Positions 1-7,541 of a stretch of DNA of 64,000 nucleotides are shown here, in pieces. The position numbers were made by a program, and so were the translations under genes. This DNA is from Octadecabacter ascidiaceicola (GTDB taxonomy: Bacteria; Pseudomonadota; Alphaproteobacteria; Rhodobacterales; Rhodobacteraceae), in the NCBI RefSeq assembly GCF_900185015.1, contig NZ_FXYD01000005.1, forward strand, positions 124,001 through 188,000, written 5' to 3'. Under the pieces are notes generated by a model. That model saw nothing but the letters and a program-made list of their open reading frames with translations. It did no database searches and was not told where the DNA came from. The stretch's first letter is position 1. Each line of letters starts with the position of its first letter.

Positions 1-803
1 CCGGTGACGGCCCGCATCGACAGGGCAGCACCGCCGCGTCCGTCACCATCCATACGGGTCAGGACAACGCCGGAAATCCCGATGCGCCCGTCAAAGTTCT
101 CAGCGGTGGAAACCGCGTCTTGGCCTGTCAGACCATCGACAACCAAAAGTGTTTCGCGTGGATTGGCGACGTTACGAACAGCCTCAACCTGCTGCATCAG
201 CTCTTCGTCGATGGACAAACGGCCTGCCGTGTCGAGCATATAAACGTCATAGCCGCCAAGGGAGGCTTGGGTCTTGGCGCGTTTGGCGATCTGGACAGGG
301 TCTTCGCCCTTTACAATCGGCAGTGTGTCCACGCCGATCTGCGCACCAAGGATTTGTAGCTGTTCCATCGCGGCAGGACGGTTGACGTCCAAAGATGCCA
401 TGAGGACTTTCTTGCCCTCACGCTCTTTCATCCGTTTCGCCAGCTTCGCGGTGGTCGTGGTTTTACCGGAACCTTGCAGACCAACCATTAGGATCGGGGC
501 AGGCGGGTTGTCGATCTTCAGAGTGCCGTCGCCACCGTCACCGGCAAGCACATGCACCAATTCGTCGTGTACGATCTTAACGACCTGCTGACCGGGTGTG
601 ACGGACTTGGTAACAGACTGGCCCGACGCCTTGTCTTGCACCGCTTTGATGAAGTCCCGCGCAACCGGTAGGGAAACGTCGGCCTCAAGCAAGGCAATAC
701 GGACCTCGCGAAGCGCTGTTTTGACGTCTTCCTCGGACAAGGCACCTTGCTTGGTGAGGCGATCAAAAACACCGCCTAGGCGATCTGATAGTGACTCGAA
801 CAT
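1..803 (-). CDS. ffh: Signal recognition particle protein Ffh (N-terminal part, cut by the window edge)
   Basis: GTPase of the signal recognition particle, which binds signal peptides on ribosomes and delivers them to FtsY at the inner membrane. The first 267 codons are visible; the rest, including the methionine-rich M domain, lies outside. Residues 1-90 form the helical N domain. The G domain follows, with the P-loop GLQGSGKTTTT at about 108-118 and a DTAGR motif near 195. The ATG at 803 is preceded by AAAGGA at a 7-base spacing. The reading frame is open to the window edge with no stop. The family is highly conserved, so the identification is secure. Confidence 0.97.
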   Translation of the reverse strand, partial: MFESLSDRLGGVFDRLTKQGALSEEDVKTALREVRIALLEADVSLPVARDFIKAVQDKASGQSVTKSVTPGQQVVKIVHDELVHVLAGDGGDGTLKIDNPPAPILMVGLQGSGKTTTTAKLAKRMKEREGKKVLMASLDVNRPAAMEQLQILGAQIGVDTLPIVKGEDPVQIAKRAKTQASLGGYDVYMLDTAGRLSIDEELMQQVEAVRNVANPRETLLVVDGLTGQDAVSTAENFDGRIGISGVVLTRMDGDGRGGAALSMRAVT

Positions 804-871
804 GGGCGCATCCTTTGCGTCGGTTTCATCGGTGTTCGTTATATAGGAACGAACGGTTCAAAGCAGTAGAG

Positions 872-942
872 CCCCAGTGGGCGCAACGCGCTGACTGGGG
901 GCGATCCTTACATATGCAAGGACCGGAGGTTTAACACTCCGG
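872..942 (-). promoter_or_regulatory. Three consecutive hairpins in the ffh leader
   Basis: Read on the minus strand, the gap between the azoreductase stop and the ffh start holds three adjacent inverted repeats. They are CCGGAG/CTCCGG (923-942), TCCTT/AAGGA (905-922), and a long stem of CCCCAGT/ACTGGGG enclosing GCGC-AAC-GCGC (872-900). None is followed by a clear T-run on either strand, so a simple terminator is not the best reading. A structured 5' leader of ffh or a small RNA is possible. I do not recognise it as a known RNA family. Confidence 0.4.
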
Positions 943-1076
943 ATTTATTGGGTCGTTTAGGCCTGCGGTGCGTCTGAGTCAACACGCGTGCGCTAAACTT
1001 TCGTCGACGACAATCCTCGAATGGCGCGATCTTTCACTTGGGCCATTGTCAGCGGCCCAAGTTGGATTTCGGTTCT

Positions 1077-1613
1077 TCAAGCTGCCGCGGCAGAAGCAAT
1101 ATCTTTGGCTGCGACGAATTCCACGTCTGTGATTCCGATGAAGCTGAGGAAAAAACGCAGATGTGGGGTCAGGAAATCAGCAGGTGTTCCGATGGCAACT
1201 CCACCTGATGCTACGGCGACAATCGCTTTTTTACCGCTGAGCAATCCTTCAGGGCCGTTTTCTGTATAGCGGAACGTCACGCGTGGACGCGCAACAAGGT
1301 CCATCCATGCTTTGAGGGATGCAGGGGCAGCGAAGTTATAGATTGGAGTGCCGATCACAATCGTATCCGCCGCCTGTAGTTCGGCAATCAAAGAATCCGA
1401 TAGGGCGAGCCGATCTTTGTCTTCGTCGCTTTGGTTGTCTGGGTCGACTAATCTTGATACGGCCCAAGCACCATCGATCTGCGGAAGCGGCGTGGTTGCA
1501 AGATCTCGTATGGTAACCGTGCCACCTAAGTCGGCTACCAGTTTTGCGGATGCCGCGCGGCTTATGCTGGTTTCGGTGTTCGCGGATGCGTCGATATGTA
1601 GTGTATGTGTCAT
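1077..1613 (-). CDS. azoR: FMN-dependent NADH-azoreductase (flavodoxin-fold quinone reductase)
   Basis: 178-residue enzyme of the AzoR/AcpD family, which reduces azo compounds and quinones with NADH through FMN and is thought to protect against electrophilic quinone stress. The flavodoxin fold shows in the FMN-binding segment GTPIYNFAAPASLKAWMD (about 95-112), the following ARPRVTFRYTENGPEGLL stretch, and a GGVAIGTP loop. The start at 1613 (MTHTLHIDAS) has GAGGTC upstream and fits the family N-terminus; the frame is open further upstream. It is slightly shorter than the usual ~200 residues. It is transcribed divergently from the LysR gene at 1727, a common arrangement in which the regulator controls the reductase. 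Confidence 0.88.
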   Translation of the reverse strand: MTHTLHIDASANTETSISRAASAKLVADLGGTVTIRDLATTPLPQIDGAWAVSRLVDPDNQSDEDKDRLALSDSLIAELQAADTIVIGTPIYNFAAPASLKAWMDLVARPRVTFRYTENGPEGLLSGKKAIVAVASGGVAIGTPADFLTPHLRFFLSFIGITDVEFVAAKDIASAAAA

Positions 1614-1726
1614 CTGGACCTCATGAATATGTGATGACAGGCATATGGCCTTTGCGTGGGTGAACGCTATAGTCCGTTTCAAACAGCTAATGTTCAAATT
1701 CGCACATAATTCAAAGAAGGGTCGCC

Positions 1727-2605
1727 ATGGATAACTGGGATGAAATCCGTACTGCGTTTCAGGTGGCCAATATTGGCACCGTTAGTGGGGCCGCTGATGC
1801 GCTGGGTGTTCACCATGCAACTGTCATTCGCCACATTGATGCGCTTGAGCAGCGTCTTGGGGTGAAGCTGTTTCAGCGTCACCCTCGTGGTTACACCGCG
1901 ACGGAAGCTGGGCAAGATCTAATGCAGGTCGCCGCGGCGACCGATGATCAGTTCACCCAACTAGCAGGGCGGATACGCGGGCAGGGTGAAGGCGTGTCCG
2001 GTGACTTGGTTGTAACGTCCTTGGTTATGCTGTCGCCCCTTATTACCCCTGTCCTGGCGAAATTCAGGCGCGAGCATCCTGAACTCACGGTCCGGTTTCT
2101 TACGGGTGACCGCGTGTTCCGTCTTGAATACGGCGAAGCCCATGTCGCTATCCGTGCCGGAAAGGCCCCTGATCAGCCCGACAATGTGGTGCAACCGTTT
2201 CTGAATCAGAAAGTCCATCTAGTTGCTGCGCCATCTTATGTTCAGGATTATGGCCTGCCGTCTGACGAAGACGATTTATGCAATCACTGGTTCGTCGGCC
2301 ATGACAATGCTGAAAGTCGAGCGCCGTTTTACCAATGGCTTGCCACCCATGTTCCGCAAAACCGTGTGGTGTTTCGCACGACAGATATCCGCGCGACGAT
2401 CGACGCCGTAACCGCAGGTGCTGGGATGGGGTTCGTCACATCCGCGCAGATGAAGCGGCATCCCGAACTGGTCGAGGTTTTGCCAAGTCAACCGGATTGG
2501 GACGCGCATCTTTGGCTGGTGACCCACGTCGACCTGCACCGCACAACGAAGGTTCAGACGTTCTTGAAATTTCTGAAAGAAGAAGCCGCAGCTTGGGACG
2601 CTTAG
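1727..2605 (+). CDS. LysR-family transcriptional regulator
   Basis: 292-residue LysR-type regulator. The N-terminal winged helix-turn-helix (about 1-65) carries the characteristic segment GAADALGVHHATVIRHIDAL. A periplasmic-binding-protein-like effector domain (about 90-290) follows. It is divergent from the azoreductase gene with a 113-base shared intergenic region, so control of azoR in response to a small electrophile is the natural inference; the ligand cannot be read from the sequence. It converges with the ArsR-type gene at 2630. Confidence 0.9.
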   Translation: MDNWDEIRTAFQVANIGTVSGAADALGVHHATVIRHIDALEQRLGVKLFQRHPRGYTATEAGQDLMQVAAATDDQFTQLAGRIRGQGEGVSGDLVVTSLVMLSPLITPVLAKFRREHPELTVRFLTGDRVFRLEYGEAHVAIRAGKAPDQPDNVVQPFLNQKVHLVAAPSYVQDYGLPSDEDDLCNHWFVGHDNAESRAPFYQWLATHVPQNRVVFRTTDIRATIDAVTAGAGMGFVTSAQMKRHPELVEVLPSQPDWDAHLWLVTHVDLHRTTKVQTFLKFLKEEAAAWDA

Positions 2606-2629
2606 AAAATTAAATTGGCCGCCAAAGGA

Positions 2630-2977
2630 CTAGCCTTTCGAAAGCTCCGGTGCGTCGTCTTGAAGTTCCGCCGCTAGGAACCTCTCGAAGTCGTCTAGGT
2701 TCACCGCCTCGAACTGCCCAAAACTTTGCATCCAGATCGACGCCTCGCGCATTGCGTCCGGTTCCAGCTTGCACCATTTCACACGCCCACGCTTTTCTTG
2801 GCTGATCAACCCCGCTGCTGTCAAAACCCCAAGGTGTTTGGAAATCGCGGCCAATGACATCTCGAACGGGTCAGCCACATCTGTCACCGCCATATCGTCC
2901 TCCAACAGCATCGCCAAAATCGCGCGACGGGTTGGATCGCCGAGGGCGGCGAAGACGGTATCAAGGGGCATGGCCAT
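2630..2977 (-). CDS. ArsR/SmtB-family winged-helix regulator
   Basis: 115-residue regulator. The start region FAALGDPTRRAILAMLLED and the recognition segment MSLAAISKHLGVLTAAGLIS are typical of the ArsR class often encoded beside SRPBCC/START-domain proteins. No metal-binding ELCVCDL motif is present; the equivalent segment reads AVTDVADPF, so a non-metal ligand is likely. No SRPBCC gene lies next to it here, so its target is unclear. Two ATG codons (2977 and 2971) are possible starts. Confidence 0.85.
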   Translation of the reverse strand: MAMPLDTVFAALGDPTRRAILAMLLEDDMAVTDVADPFEMSLAAISKHLGVLTAAGLISQEKRGRVKWCKLEPDAMREASIWMQSFGQFEAVNLDDFERFLAAELQDDAPELSKG

Positions 2978-3125
2978 GCCTGTATTGAGCGCAAGTTGCG
3001 CGAAACGTCAACCAAATGGTTGAATAACGGAATTCGCAGCGCTGCGACATTTTGCGCATGTTTTCCGTGTTGATCGCTGTCGAAAGTGTATGAAAAACAG
3101 CCGCTTAACTTAAGTAACCTGCGCG

Positions 3126-3154
3126 TTGACTCTAAACACCACACCCCCTAGAAC
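3126..3154 (+). promoter_or_regulatory. Candidate sigma-70 promoter of the F0 ATP synthase operon
   Basis: A -35 box TTGACT (3126-3131) and a -10 box TAGAAC (3149-3154) are separated by exactly 17 bases. They lie about 30 bases before the TTG start of atpI. This would give a short leader with the AAGGGG ribosome site near 3169. It is the best match in the 200-base gap and agrees with the position of the first operon gene. Not experimentally supported. Confidence 0.5.
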
Positions 3155-3181
3155 ACCCGCAACCTAGGAAGGGGCTACGTT

Positions 3182-3520
3182 TTGTCCGATCCGTCTAACC
3201 AAACTGATCCATCTGACCGCCTCAAGGCGCTTGAAGACAGGATCGCAGCGGCCAAAGGCGAGGACAAGAAGTCCCACTCCGAGGAGCATTATTCTCAGGC
3301 CAATATGGCGTGGCGGATGGTGATCGAATTAGTAGCCGGTCTCGGGATCGGTTTTGGCATCGGGTACGGTTTGGACGTTTTGTTCGGCGCCACACCCATC
3401 TTTATGGTGCTGTTCATATTCTTCGGGCTCGCAGCCGGTGTGAAAACCATGATGCGATCCGCCCAAGAGATGCAGAATGAAGCGTTGGCCAAACAGGCTG
3501 ACAAGAACGAGGAAGACTAA
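3182..3520 (+). CDS. atpI: ATP synthase accessory protein AtpI
   Basis: 112-residue small membrane protein of the AtpI family, which assists c-ring assembly and Mg2+ supply of F1F0 ATP synthase. Residues 1-40 are hydrophilic and charged. Two transmembrane segments follow, the first glycine-rich ([20 protein letters not shown], about 50-69) and the second around 72-90, then a charged tail. The start is a TTG at 3182 with AAGGGG upstream; no ATG fits. It is the first gene of the F0 cluster, with one base between its stop and the GTG start of atpB. Confidence 0.9.
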   Translation: MSDPSNQTDPSDRLKALEDRIAAAKGEDKKSHSEEHYSQANMAWRMVIELVAGLGIGFGIGYGLDVLFGATPIFMVLFIFFGLAAGVKTMMRSAQEMQNEALAKQADKNEED

Positions 3521-3521
3521 A

Positions 3522-4280
3522 GTGGCAGACGAAGCACACGGCGCAGAAGGCGGATTGGCCTTTCACCCCCTCGATCAGTTCGAAGTTCACCGCCTGTTCG
3601 GTGAAGGTCCGATTAACTGGTACACAATCACCAACGTAACAATGTGGATGGCAATTGCTGTCGTTTGTATCGTTCTGTTGCTGGTCATCGGCACGCGCAA
3701 ACGCGCTGTTGTTCCGACACGTACACAGTCTGTCGCGGAAACGCTTTACGGTTTCGTCTACACAATGGTCGAAGACGTAACAGGCAAAGACGGGATCAAA
3801 TACTTCCCATACATCTTTACACTGTTCATCTTTATTCTGATCTCGAACTTCCTTGGCCTGTTGCCAATGTCGTTCACAACTACTTCGCACATCGCGGTTA
3901 CAGCGATCCTTGCTTTCGCAGTCTTCTTCACAGTGACCATCATTGGTTTCGTTAAGAACGGCGCGGCATTCTTGGGTCTCTTCTGGGTCTCCTCAGCGCC
4001 ACTGGCACTGCGCCCGATCCTCGCGATCATCGAAGTTATTTCATATTTTGTTCGTCCGGTTAGCCACTCCATTCGTTTGGCGGGTAACCTGATGGCTGGT
4101 CACGCCGTTCTTAAGGTGTTCGCTGGCTTTGCGCAGGTTGGCTTTATCATCGCTCCAGTCGCCATCCTCGGCGTTGTCGCGATCTACGCTCTCGAAGTTC
4201 TGGTGTCCGCGATCCAGGCCTACGTATTCACAATCCTGACGTGCGTTTACCTGAAAGACGCGCTTCACCCGTCACACTAA
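3522..4280 (+). CDS. atpB: ATP synthase F0 subunit a
   Basis: 252-residue integral membrane subunit a, which forms the two proton half-channels next to the c-ring. Five to six hydrophobic helices are evident. The essential arginine lies in [12 protein letters not shown] (about residues 187-198), followed by the conserved C-terminal helix with [20 protein letters not shown]. The chosen start is GTG at 3522, one base after the atpI stop, with AGGAAG upstream. An in-frame ATG at 3477 would overlap atpI by 44 bases and add residues not typical of the family. Confidence 0.95.
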   Translation: MADEAHGAEGGLAFHPLDQFEVHRLFGEGPINWYTITNVTMWMAIAVVCIVLLLVIGTRKRAVVPTRTQSVAETLYGFVYTMVEDVTGKDGIKYFPYIFTLFIFILISNFLGLLPMSFTTTSHIAVTAILAFAVFFTVTIIGFVKNGAAFLGLFWVSSAPLALRPILAIIEVISYFVRPVSHSIRLAGNLMAGHAVLKVFAGFAQVGFIIAPVAILGVVAIYALEVLVSAIQAYVFTILTCVYLKDALHPSH

Positions 4281-4347
4281 TTACTAAGAATGCTCCCTCG
4301 GGGACTAGCCCCGGGATGCTAAACTTCCAATCGTAAGGAGATACACT

Positions 4348-4572
4348 ATGGAAGGCGAACTCGCACACATCGGCGCTGGCTTGGCTGCAATCGGATCCGG
4401 CGCTGCCGCAATCGGTGTTGGTCACGTAGCTGGCAACTTCCTCGCAGGCGCACTGCGTAACCCGTCAGCTGCTGCTGGCCAGACTGCTACGCTGTTCATC
4501 GGCATCGCATTCGCAGAAGCTTTGGGGATCTTCTCGTTCCTCGTAGCCCTTCTGTTGATGTTCGCGGTCTAA
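4348..4572 (+). CDS. atpE: ATP synthase F0 subunit c
   Basis: 74-residue proteolipid made of two transmembrane helices joined by the polar loop [10 protein letters not shown]. The first helix has the glycine/alanine repeat [17 protein letters not shown]. The proton-carrying glutamate sits in the second helix in [10 protein letters not shown] (about residue 58). A strong ribosome site, AAGGAG, lies 7 bases before the ATG. Hairpins before (4299-4313) and after (4597-4657) the gene may raise its expression relative to its neighbours, as the c-ring needs about ten copies per complex. Confidence 0.95.
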   Translation: MEGELAHIGAGLAAIGSGAAAIGVGHVAGNFLAGALRNPSAAAGQTATLFIGIAFAEALGIFSFLVALLLMFAV

Positions 4573-4596
4573 GACACGAATTTCTATCCTTACGGG

Positions 4597-4657
4597 CGGG
4601 GTTGGCGGCATGTTCGCCGACCCCGTTGTAAGACCCCGACTTTAGGCCGCTTGGCCT
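4597..4657 (+). promoter_or_regulatory. Two hairpins downstream of atpE
   Basis: An 11-base-pair stem, CGGGGTTGGCG paired with CGCCGACCCCG (4597-4607 with 4615-4625, one G-T pair, 7-base loop), is followed by a second, shorter stem AGGCC/GGCCT (4644-4657) and a T-rich stretch. They sit between atpE and the b' gene inside the operon. Partial termination or protection of the atpE message from 3' decay would explain them. A weaker stem CGGGG/CCCCG lies before atpE at 4299-4313. Confidence 0.5.
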
Positions 4658-4693
4658 TTCGTCATTTCAGATTGTCTAAGAGGGACGTTCAAT

Positions 4694-5221
4694 ATGGCTG
4701 ATCCAGTCGAAACAGGCGCCGAAGCTGGCGGGGCAGGAATGCCGCAGCTAGACTTCTCGACCTTCCCGAACCAGATTTTCTGGCTCGTGGTCACGTTGAT
4801 CGTGATCTACTTCATCTTGTCCCGTGTGGCTTTGCCACGCATTGGCGCGGTTTTGGCCGAACGTCAGGGCACGATAACAAATGACATTGCAGCCGCCGAA
4901 GAGCTGAAGCAGCGCGCGCAGGAGGCTGAGGCCGCCTACGACAAAGCGCTTGTTGATGCCCGTGCGCAGGCTGGCAAGATTGTTGCAGACGCCAAAGCAG
5001 AAATCCAAGCCGATCTGGATGTGCAAATGGCAAAAGCAGACGCTGAGATCGCCGCGCAAACGGCTGAAAGCGAAAAAGCAATCGCAGAAATTAACGCAGG
5101 TGCTGACGCCGCGGTGAAAGCCGTAGCTAAAGACACCGCCAAAGAGATCGTTGCCGCCCTCGGTGGTAAGGCTGACGCCAAGACGATCACCGCGGCAATC
5201 ACTGCACGGATGAAAGGGTAA
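4694..5221 (+). CDS. atpX: ATP synthase F0 subunit b'
   Basis: 175-residue peripheral-stalk subunit of the b' type found in phototrophs and alphaproteobacteria, which pairs with b to form the stator. One transmembrane segment (about 27-45, starting after [10 protein letters not shown]) is followed by a long alanine- and glutamate-rich coiled coil from about 55 to the end. The N-terminal 20 residues are acidic and disordered. It is followed 4 bases later by atpF. Confidence 0.92.
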   Translation: MADPVETGAEAGGAGMPQLDFSTFPNQIFWLVVTLIVIYFILSRVALPRIGAVLAERQGTITNDIAAAEELKQRAQEAEAAYDKALVDARAQAGKIVADAKAEIQADLDVQMAKADAEIAAQTAESEKAIAEINAGADAAVKAVAKDTAKEIVAALGGKADAKTITAAITARMKG

Positions 5222-5225
5222 CGAC

Positions 5226-5798
5226 ATGAAATATTCTATCGCAGCCCTGATCACTCTCGCAGCGTCGCCAGCTTTGGCCGCAAGCAAGAACCCGTTCTCC
5301 GCTGACTTCTGGTCGCTGAGCAACACAGACATGATCGTTCTGATCGCGTTCATTATCTTCGTCGGTGTTCTGATTAAGTTCAAAGTACCTGGCATGTTGA
5401 CTGGTATGCTCGACAGCCGTGCGACTGGCATCAAATCCGATCTGGATGAAGCCAAGGCGCTTCGCGAAGAAGCACAGACTTTGCTGGCCTCATACGAGCG
5501 TAAGCAGCGTGAAGTTCAAGAACAAGCTGATCGCATCGTTGAGAACGCAAAAGAAGAAGCAAACCGCGCAGCGGCACAGGCGAAAGAGGACATCGCGGCT
5601 TCCGTGACCCGTCGTTTGGCTGCTGCCGAAGATCAGATCGAAAGCGCGAAGTCTTCCGCGATCCGTGACGTGCGTAACCAAGCTGTCTCAGTCGCAGTTG
5701 CTGCCGCGCAAGACGTGATTGCAAAGCAGACAACAGCTACGGACGCAAACAAGCTGATCGACGACGCGATTGCAGAAGTTGGTTCCAAGCTTCACTAA
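5226..5798 (+). CDS. atpF: ATP synthase F0 subunit b
   Basis: 190-residue stator subunit b. After an extra N-terminal hydrophobic stretch that looks like a cleavable signal (MKYSIAALITLAASPALA), the usual membrane anchor appears at about 35-53 (DMIVLIAFIIFVGVLIKF). A coiled coil runs to the C-terminus. It is the last gene of the cluster and is followed by a strong terminator. The catalytic F1 genes are not here, as expected for alphaproteobacteria, where F0 and F1 genes are in separate operons. Confidence 0.93.
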   Translation: MKYSIAALITLAASPALAASKNPFSADFWSLSNTDMIVLIAFIIFVGVLIKFKVPGMLTGMLDSRATGIKSDLDEAKALREEAQTLLASYERKQREVQEQADRIVENAKEEANRAAAQAKEDIAASVTRRLAAAEDQIESAKSSAIRDVRNQAVSVAVAAAQDVIAKQTTATDANKLIDDAIAEVGSKLH

Positions 5799-5823
5799 CT
5801 TCTGAGGCTTTTAGAATGTGGAT

Positions 5824-5852
5824 AAGGCCCGAGCAAATGCTCGGGCCTTTTT
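5824..5852 (+). terminator. Rho-independent terminator of the F0 operon
   Basis: A perfect GGCCCGAGC/GCTCGGGCC stem with an AAAT loop is followed directly by TTTTT on the plus strand, 25 bases after the atpF stop. There is no T-run on the opposite strand, so it serves the atp operon rather than the converging GntR gene. Confidence 0.92.
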
Positions 5853-5868
5853 CATTTCGGAGATGAAC

Positions 5869-6636
5869 CTAGCGGCGCAATTCGTGGTCTAACCGTTTCT
5901 GCGCAATCGCTTCGTTGCGGTTGGCCTTATCTTGCCCCCAAAGGGCGTTTTCAACAAACCCCAGATGTGCCTCAACGGCTGCTCGTGCAGCTTTTGCATC
6001 GCGCGCCTGAAGGGCATCATTGATCGCACGATGTTGGTCTAGAAGCATCTCGCGGGTGGTGCGCTGTTTGAACATGATTTGACGGTTGTAAAACACCCCT
6101 TCGCGCAGCAACTGATACATGGATCGCATCATGTGCAACATGATGACGTTGTGGCTCGCCTCGATGATGCTCAGGTGAAAATCCGCATCCAGACCGGCTT
6201 CATCTCTGGGGTTACGTTTACTGTGGGCCGCTTCCATTTTCTTAAAAATGGTGTCGATTACTTTGAGGTCAGTCTCGGTGCCAAGGGTCGCGGCGCGCTC
6301 TGCTGCAAGCCCCTCCATGTCACGACGGAAGGCGATGTAATCGAACACAGCCTCTTCGTGATTGGTGAAAAGACGGACCAACGTTTCCGAAAACGCCGAG
6401 CCGAGGACATCGCCAACAAAAACACCGGATCCAGCGCGGCTTGTCAGTAGGCCGCTTTCCTGCAGTTCGGACAATGCTTCGCGTAAAGAAGGGCGCGACA
6501 CGCCTAGACGCTCTGATAACTCGCGTTCAGACGGCAGGCGCTCTCCGGGTTTAAGGATGCCGCGAAGGATCAGTTGTTCGATCTGCCGCACAACGGTCTG
6601 CGAAATCTTCTCAGGTTGGATAGGTTCGAACGGCAT
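5869..6636 (-). CDS. FadR-subfamily GntR regulator, candidate glycolate/lactate-type repressor
   Basis: 255 residues. The N-terminal winged helix (about 10-75) contains LKPGERLPSERELSERLGVS and the GSGVFV wing. The C-terminal helical FCD domain (about 95-235) has the metal/effector-binding D and H residues in LDADFHLSIIEASHN and a later H in EAHLGFVEN. PdhR, LldR and GlcC belong to this subfamily. The ATG at 6636 has AAAGGG 6 bases upstream. An inverted repeat right before the gene recurs with the same half-sites and spacing before glcD at 25.5 kb. I therefore infer autoregulation plus control of glycolate oxidase. The ligand is not provable from sequence. Confidence 0.88.
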   Translation of the reverse strand: MPFEPIQPEKISQTVVRQIEQLILRGILKPGERLPSERELSERLGVSRPSLREALSELQESGLLTSRAGSGVFVGDVLGSAFSETLVRLFTNHEEAVFDYIAFRRDMEGLAAERAATLGTETDLKVIDTIFKKMEAAHSKRNPRDEAGLDADFHLSIIEASHNVIMLHMMRSMYQLLREGVFYNRQIMFKQRTTREMLLDQHRAINDALQARDAKAARAAVEAHLGFVENALWGQDKANRNEAIAQKRLDHELRR

Positions 6637-6651
6637 TGCGGCACCCTTTAA

Positions 6652-6675
6652 AATTGGTCAAATGATATGACCAAT
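6652..6675 (-). promoter_or_regulatory. Operator of the GntR-type regulator (AATTGGT-N11-ACCAAT)
   Basis: Inverted repeat AATTGGT (6652-6658), 11 bases, ACCAAT (6670-6675), ending 15 bases before the regulator's ATG. On the minus strand it overlaps a good -10 box TATCAT, 17 bases after TTGCGG, so binding would block transcription. Half-sites of the TTGGT/ACCAA kind are known for FadR-subfamily proteins such as PdhR, though usually with a shorter spacer. The same 7-11-7 design is found at 25491-25515. Confidence 0.7.
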
Positions 6676-6692
6676 GGGCAAACGCCGCAAAT

Positions 6693-6719
6693 AAAAAAGG
6701 GCCGCTCAATGGCGGCCCT
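6693..6719 (-). terminator. Terminator of the OmpA-like lipoprotein gene
   Basis: On the minus strand GGGCCGC and GCGGCCC pair around a 6-base loop and are followed by TTTTTT, 23 bases after the stop codon of the OmpA-like gene. It separates this gene from the GntR promoter. Confidence 0.88.
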
Positions 6720-6741
6720 GTTCCAATCGTGAAAAGCGCCT

Positions 6742-7413
6742 TTAGTTTGGTGTGATCGTGATCTCAACGCGACGGTTCTGCGCGCGGCCCTCTGGGGTCA
6801 GGTTTGATGCAATCGGAGCATCTTCGCCACGGCCGATTGAACGGATGCGGTTTGGCGAAACGCCGGACTGGATCAACACAGATGACACAGCCTGCGCACG
6901 ACGCGCTGAGAGGTCTTGGTTGAACGCCGCGCCGCCTGTGTTGTCAGCATGGCCGATGACGTTCACAGTTGTATCAGGGTAGTTGTTGATCGATGTCGCA
7001 AGCGCTGACAAATCACCGCGAAGTGCGCCGGAAAGTGTCGCGTCTCCAGTTGCGAACAGAATGTCTTGTGGCAGCGTCACGATCAGCTGGTTGCCGTTGT
7101 TCACGATGGTCGCGTTAGAACCGAGGCTTTGACGAAGCTCTGCTTCTTGGCGGTCCAGCAACGTTCCGATTCCGGCGCCGCCAGCAGCACCGACAAGTGC
7201 GCCAACGATTGCACCACGGTTGCGATCGCCAGGATTGTTCTCACCGGTTGAACCGACAATCGCACCAAGGCCAGCGCCGATTAACGCACCAGTCTGGGCT
7301 TGGCGGTTCGGGTTGTTCGGGTCGGTTAAGGTCTCACAGGCTGTCAGGCCAATAACGCCGGACATTGCAACGGCAAGGGATACTTTGGACAGGGTCATAG
7401 TTCTAAATTCCAT
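6742..7413 (-). CDS. OmpA-family outer-membrane lipoprotein
   Basis: 223 residues. A signal peptide ends in the lipobox LTAC (cysteine about residue 26), so the protein is probably lipidated and anchored in the outer membrane. A glycine-rich zipper-like segment with three GA-rich repeats (about 43-85) follows. The C-terminal OmpA domain (about 110-223) has the peptidoglycan-binding signature with NVIGHADNTG and LSARRAQAV. This architecture resembles YiaD/Pal-like proteins that tie the outer membrane to the cell wall. An alternative start at 7398 also gives a good signal peptide. Confidence 0.9.
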   Translation of the reverse strand: MEFRTMTLSKVSLAVAMSGVIGLTACETLTDPNNPNRQAQTGALIGAGLGAIVGSTGENNPGDRNRGAIVGALVGAAGGAGIGTLLDRQEAELRQSLGSNATIVNNGNQLIVTLPQDILFATGDATLSGALRGDLSALATSINNYPDTTVNVIGHADNTGGAAFNQDLSARRAQAVSSVLIQSGVSPNRIRSIGRGEDAPIASNLTPEGRAQNRRVEITITPN

Positions 7414-7541
7414 TGTTGGGCACCAATGTGGTGCGCTTGGTGGAATGTATATCGGTCAAAGCGCGATGTTATCCAATAACGTGTGCGGGTCTGGCGAAGT
7501 TCCGCCGATTAAGCACCTTTTTCTCCTGTAAACCCGATGGG

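Noticed and set aside
4748-5455. 235-codon minus-strand ORF
   Set aside because: Antisense to the ATP synthase b' and b genes.
6600-6640. GGTTCGAAC resembling a tRNA T-arm
   Set aside because: It lies inside the GntR coding sequence and no cloverleaf can be formed around it.
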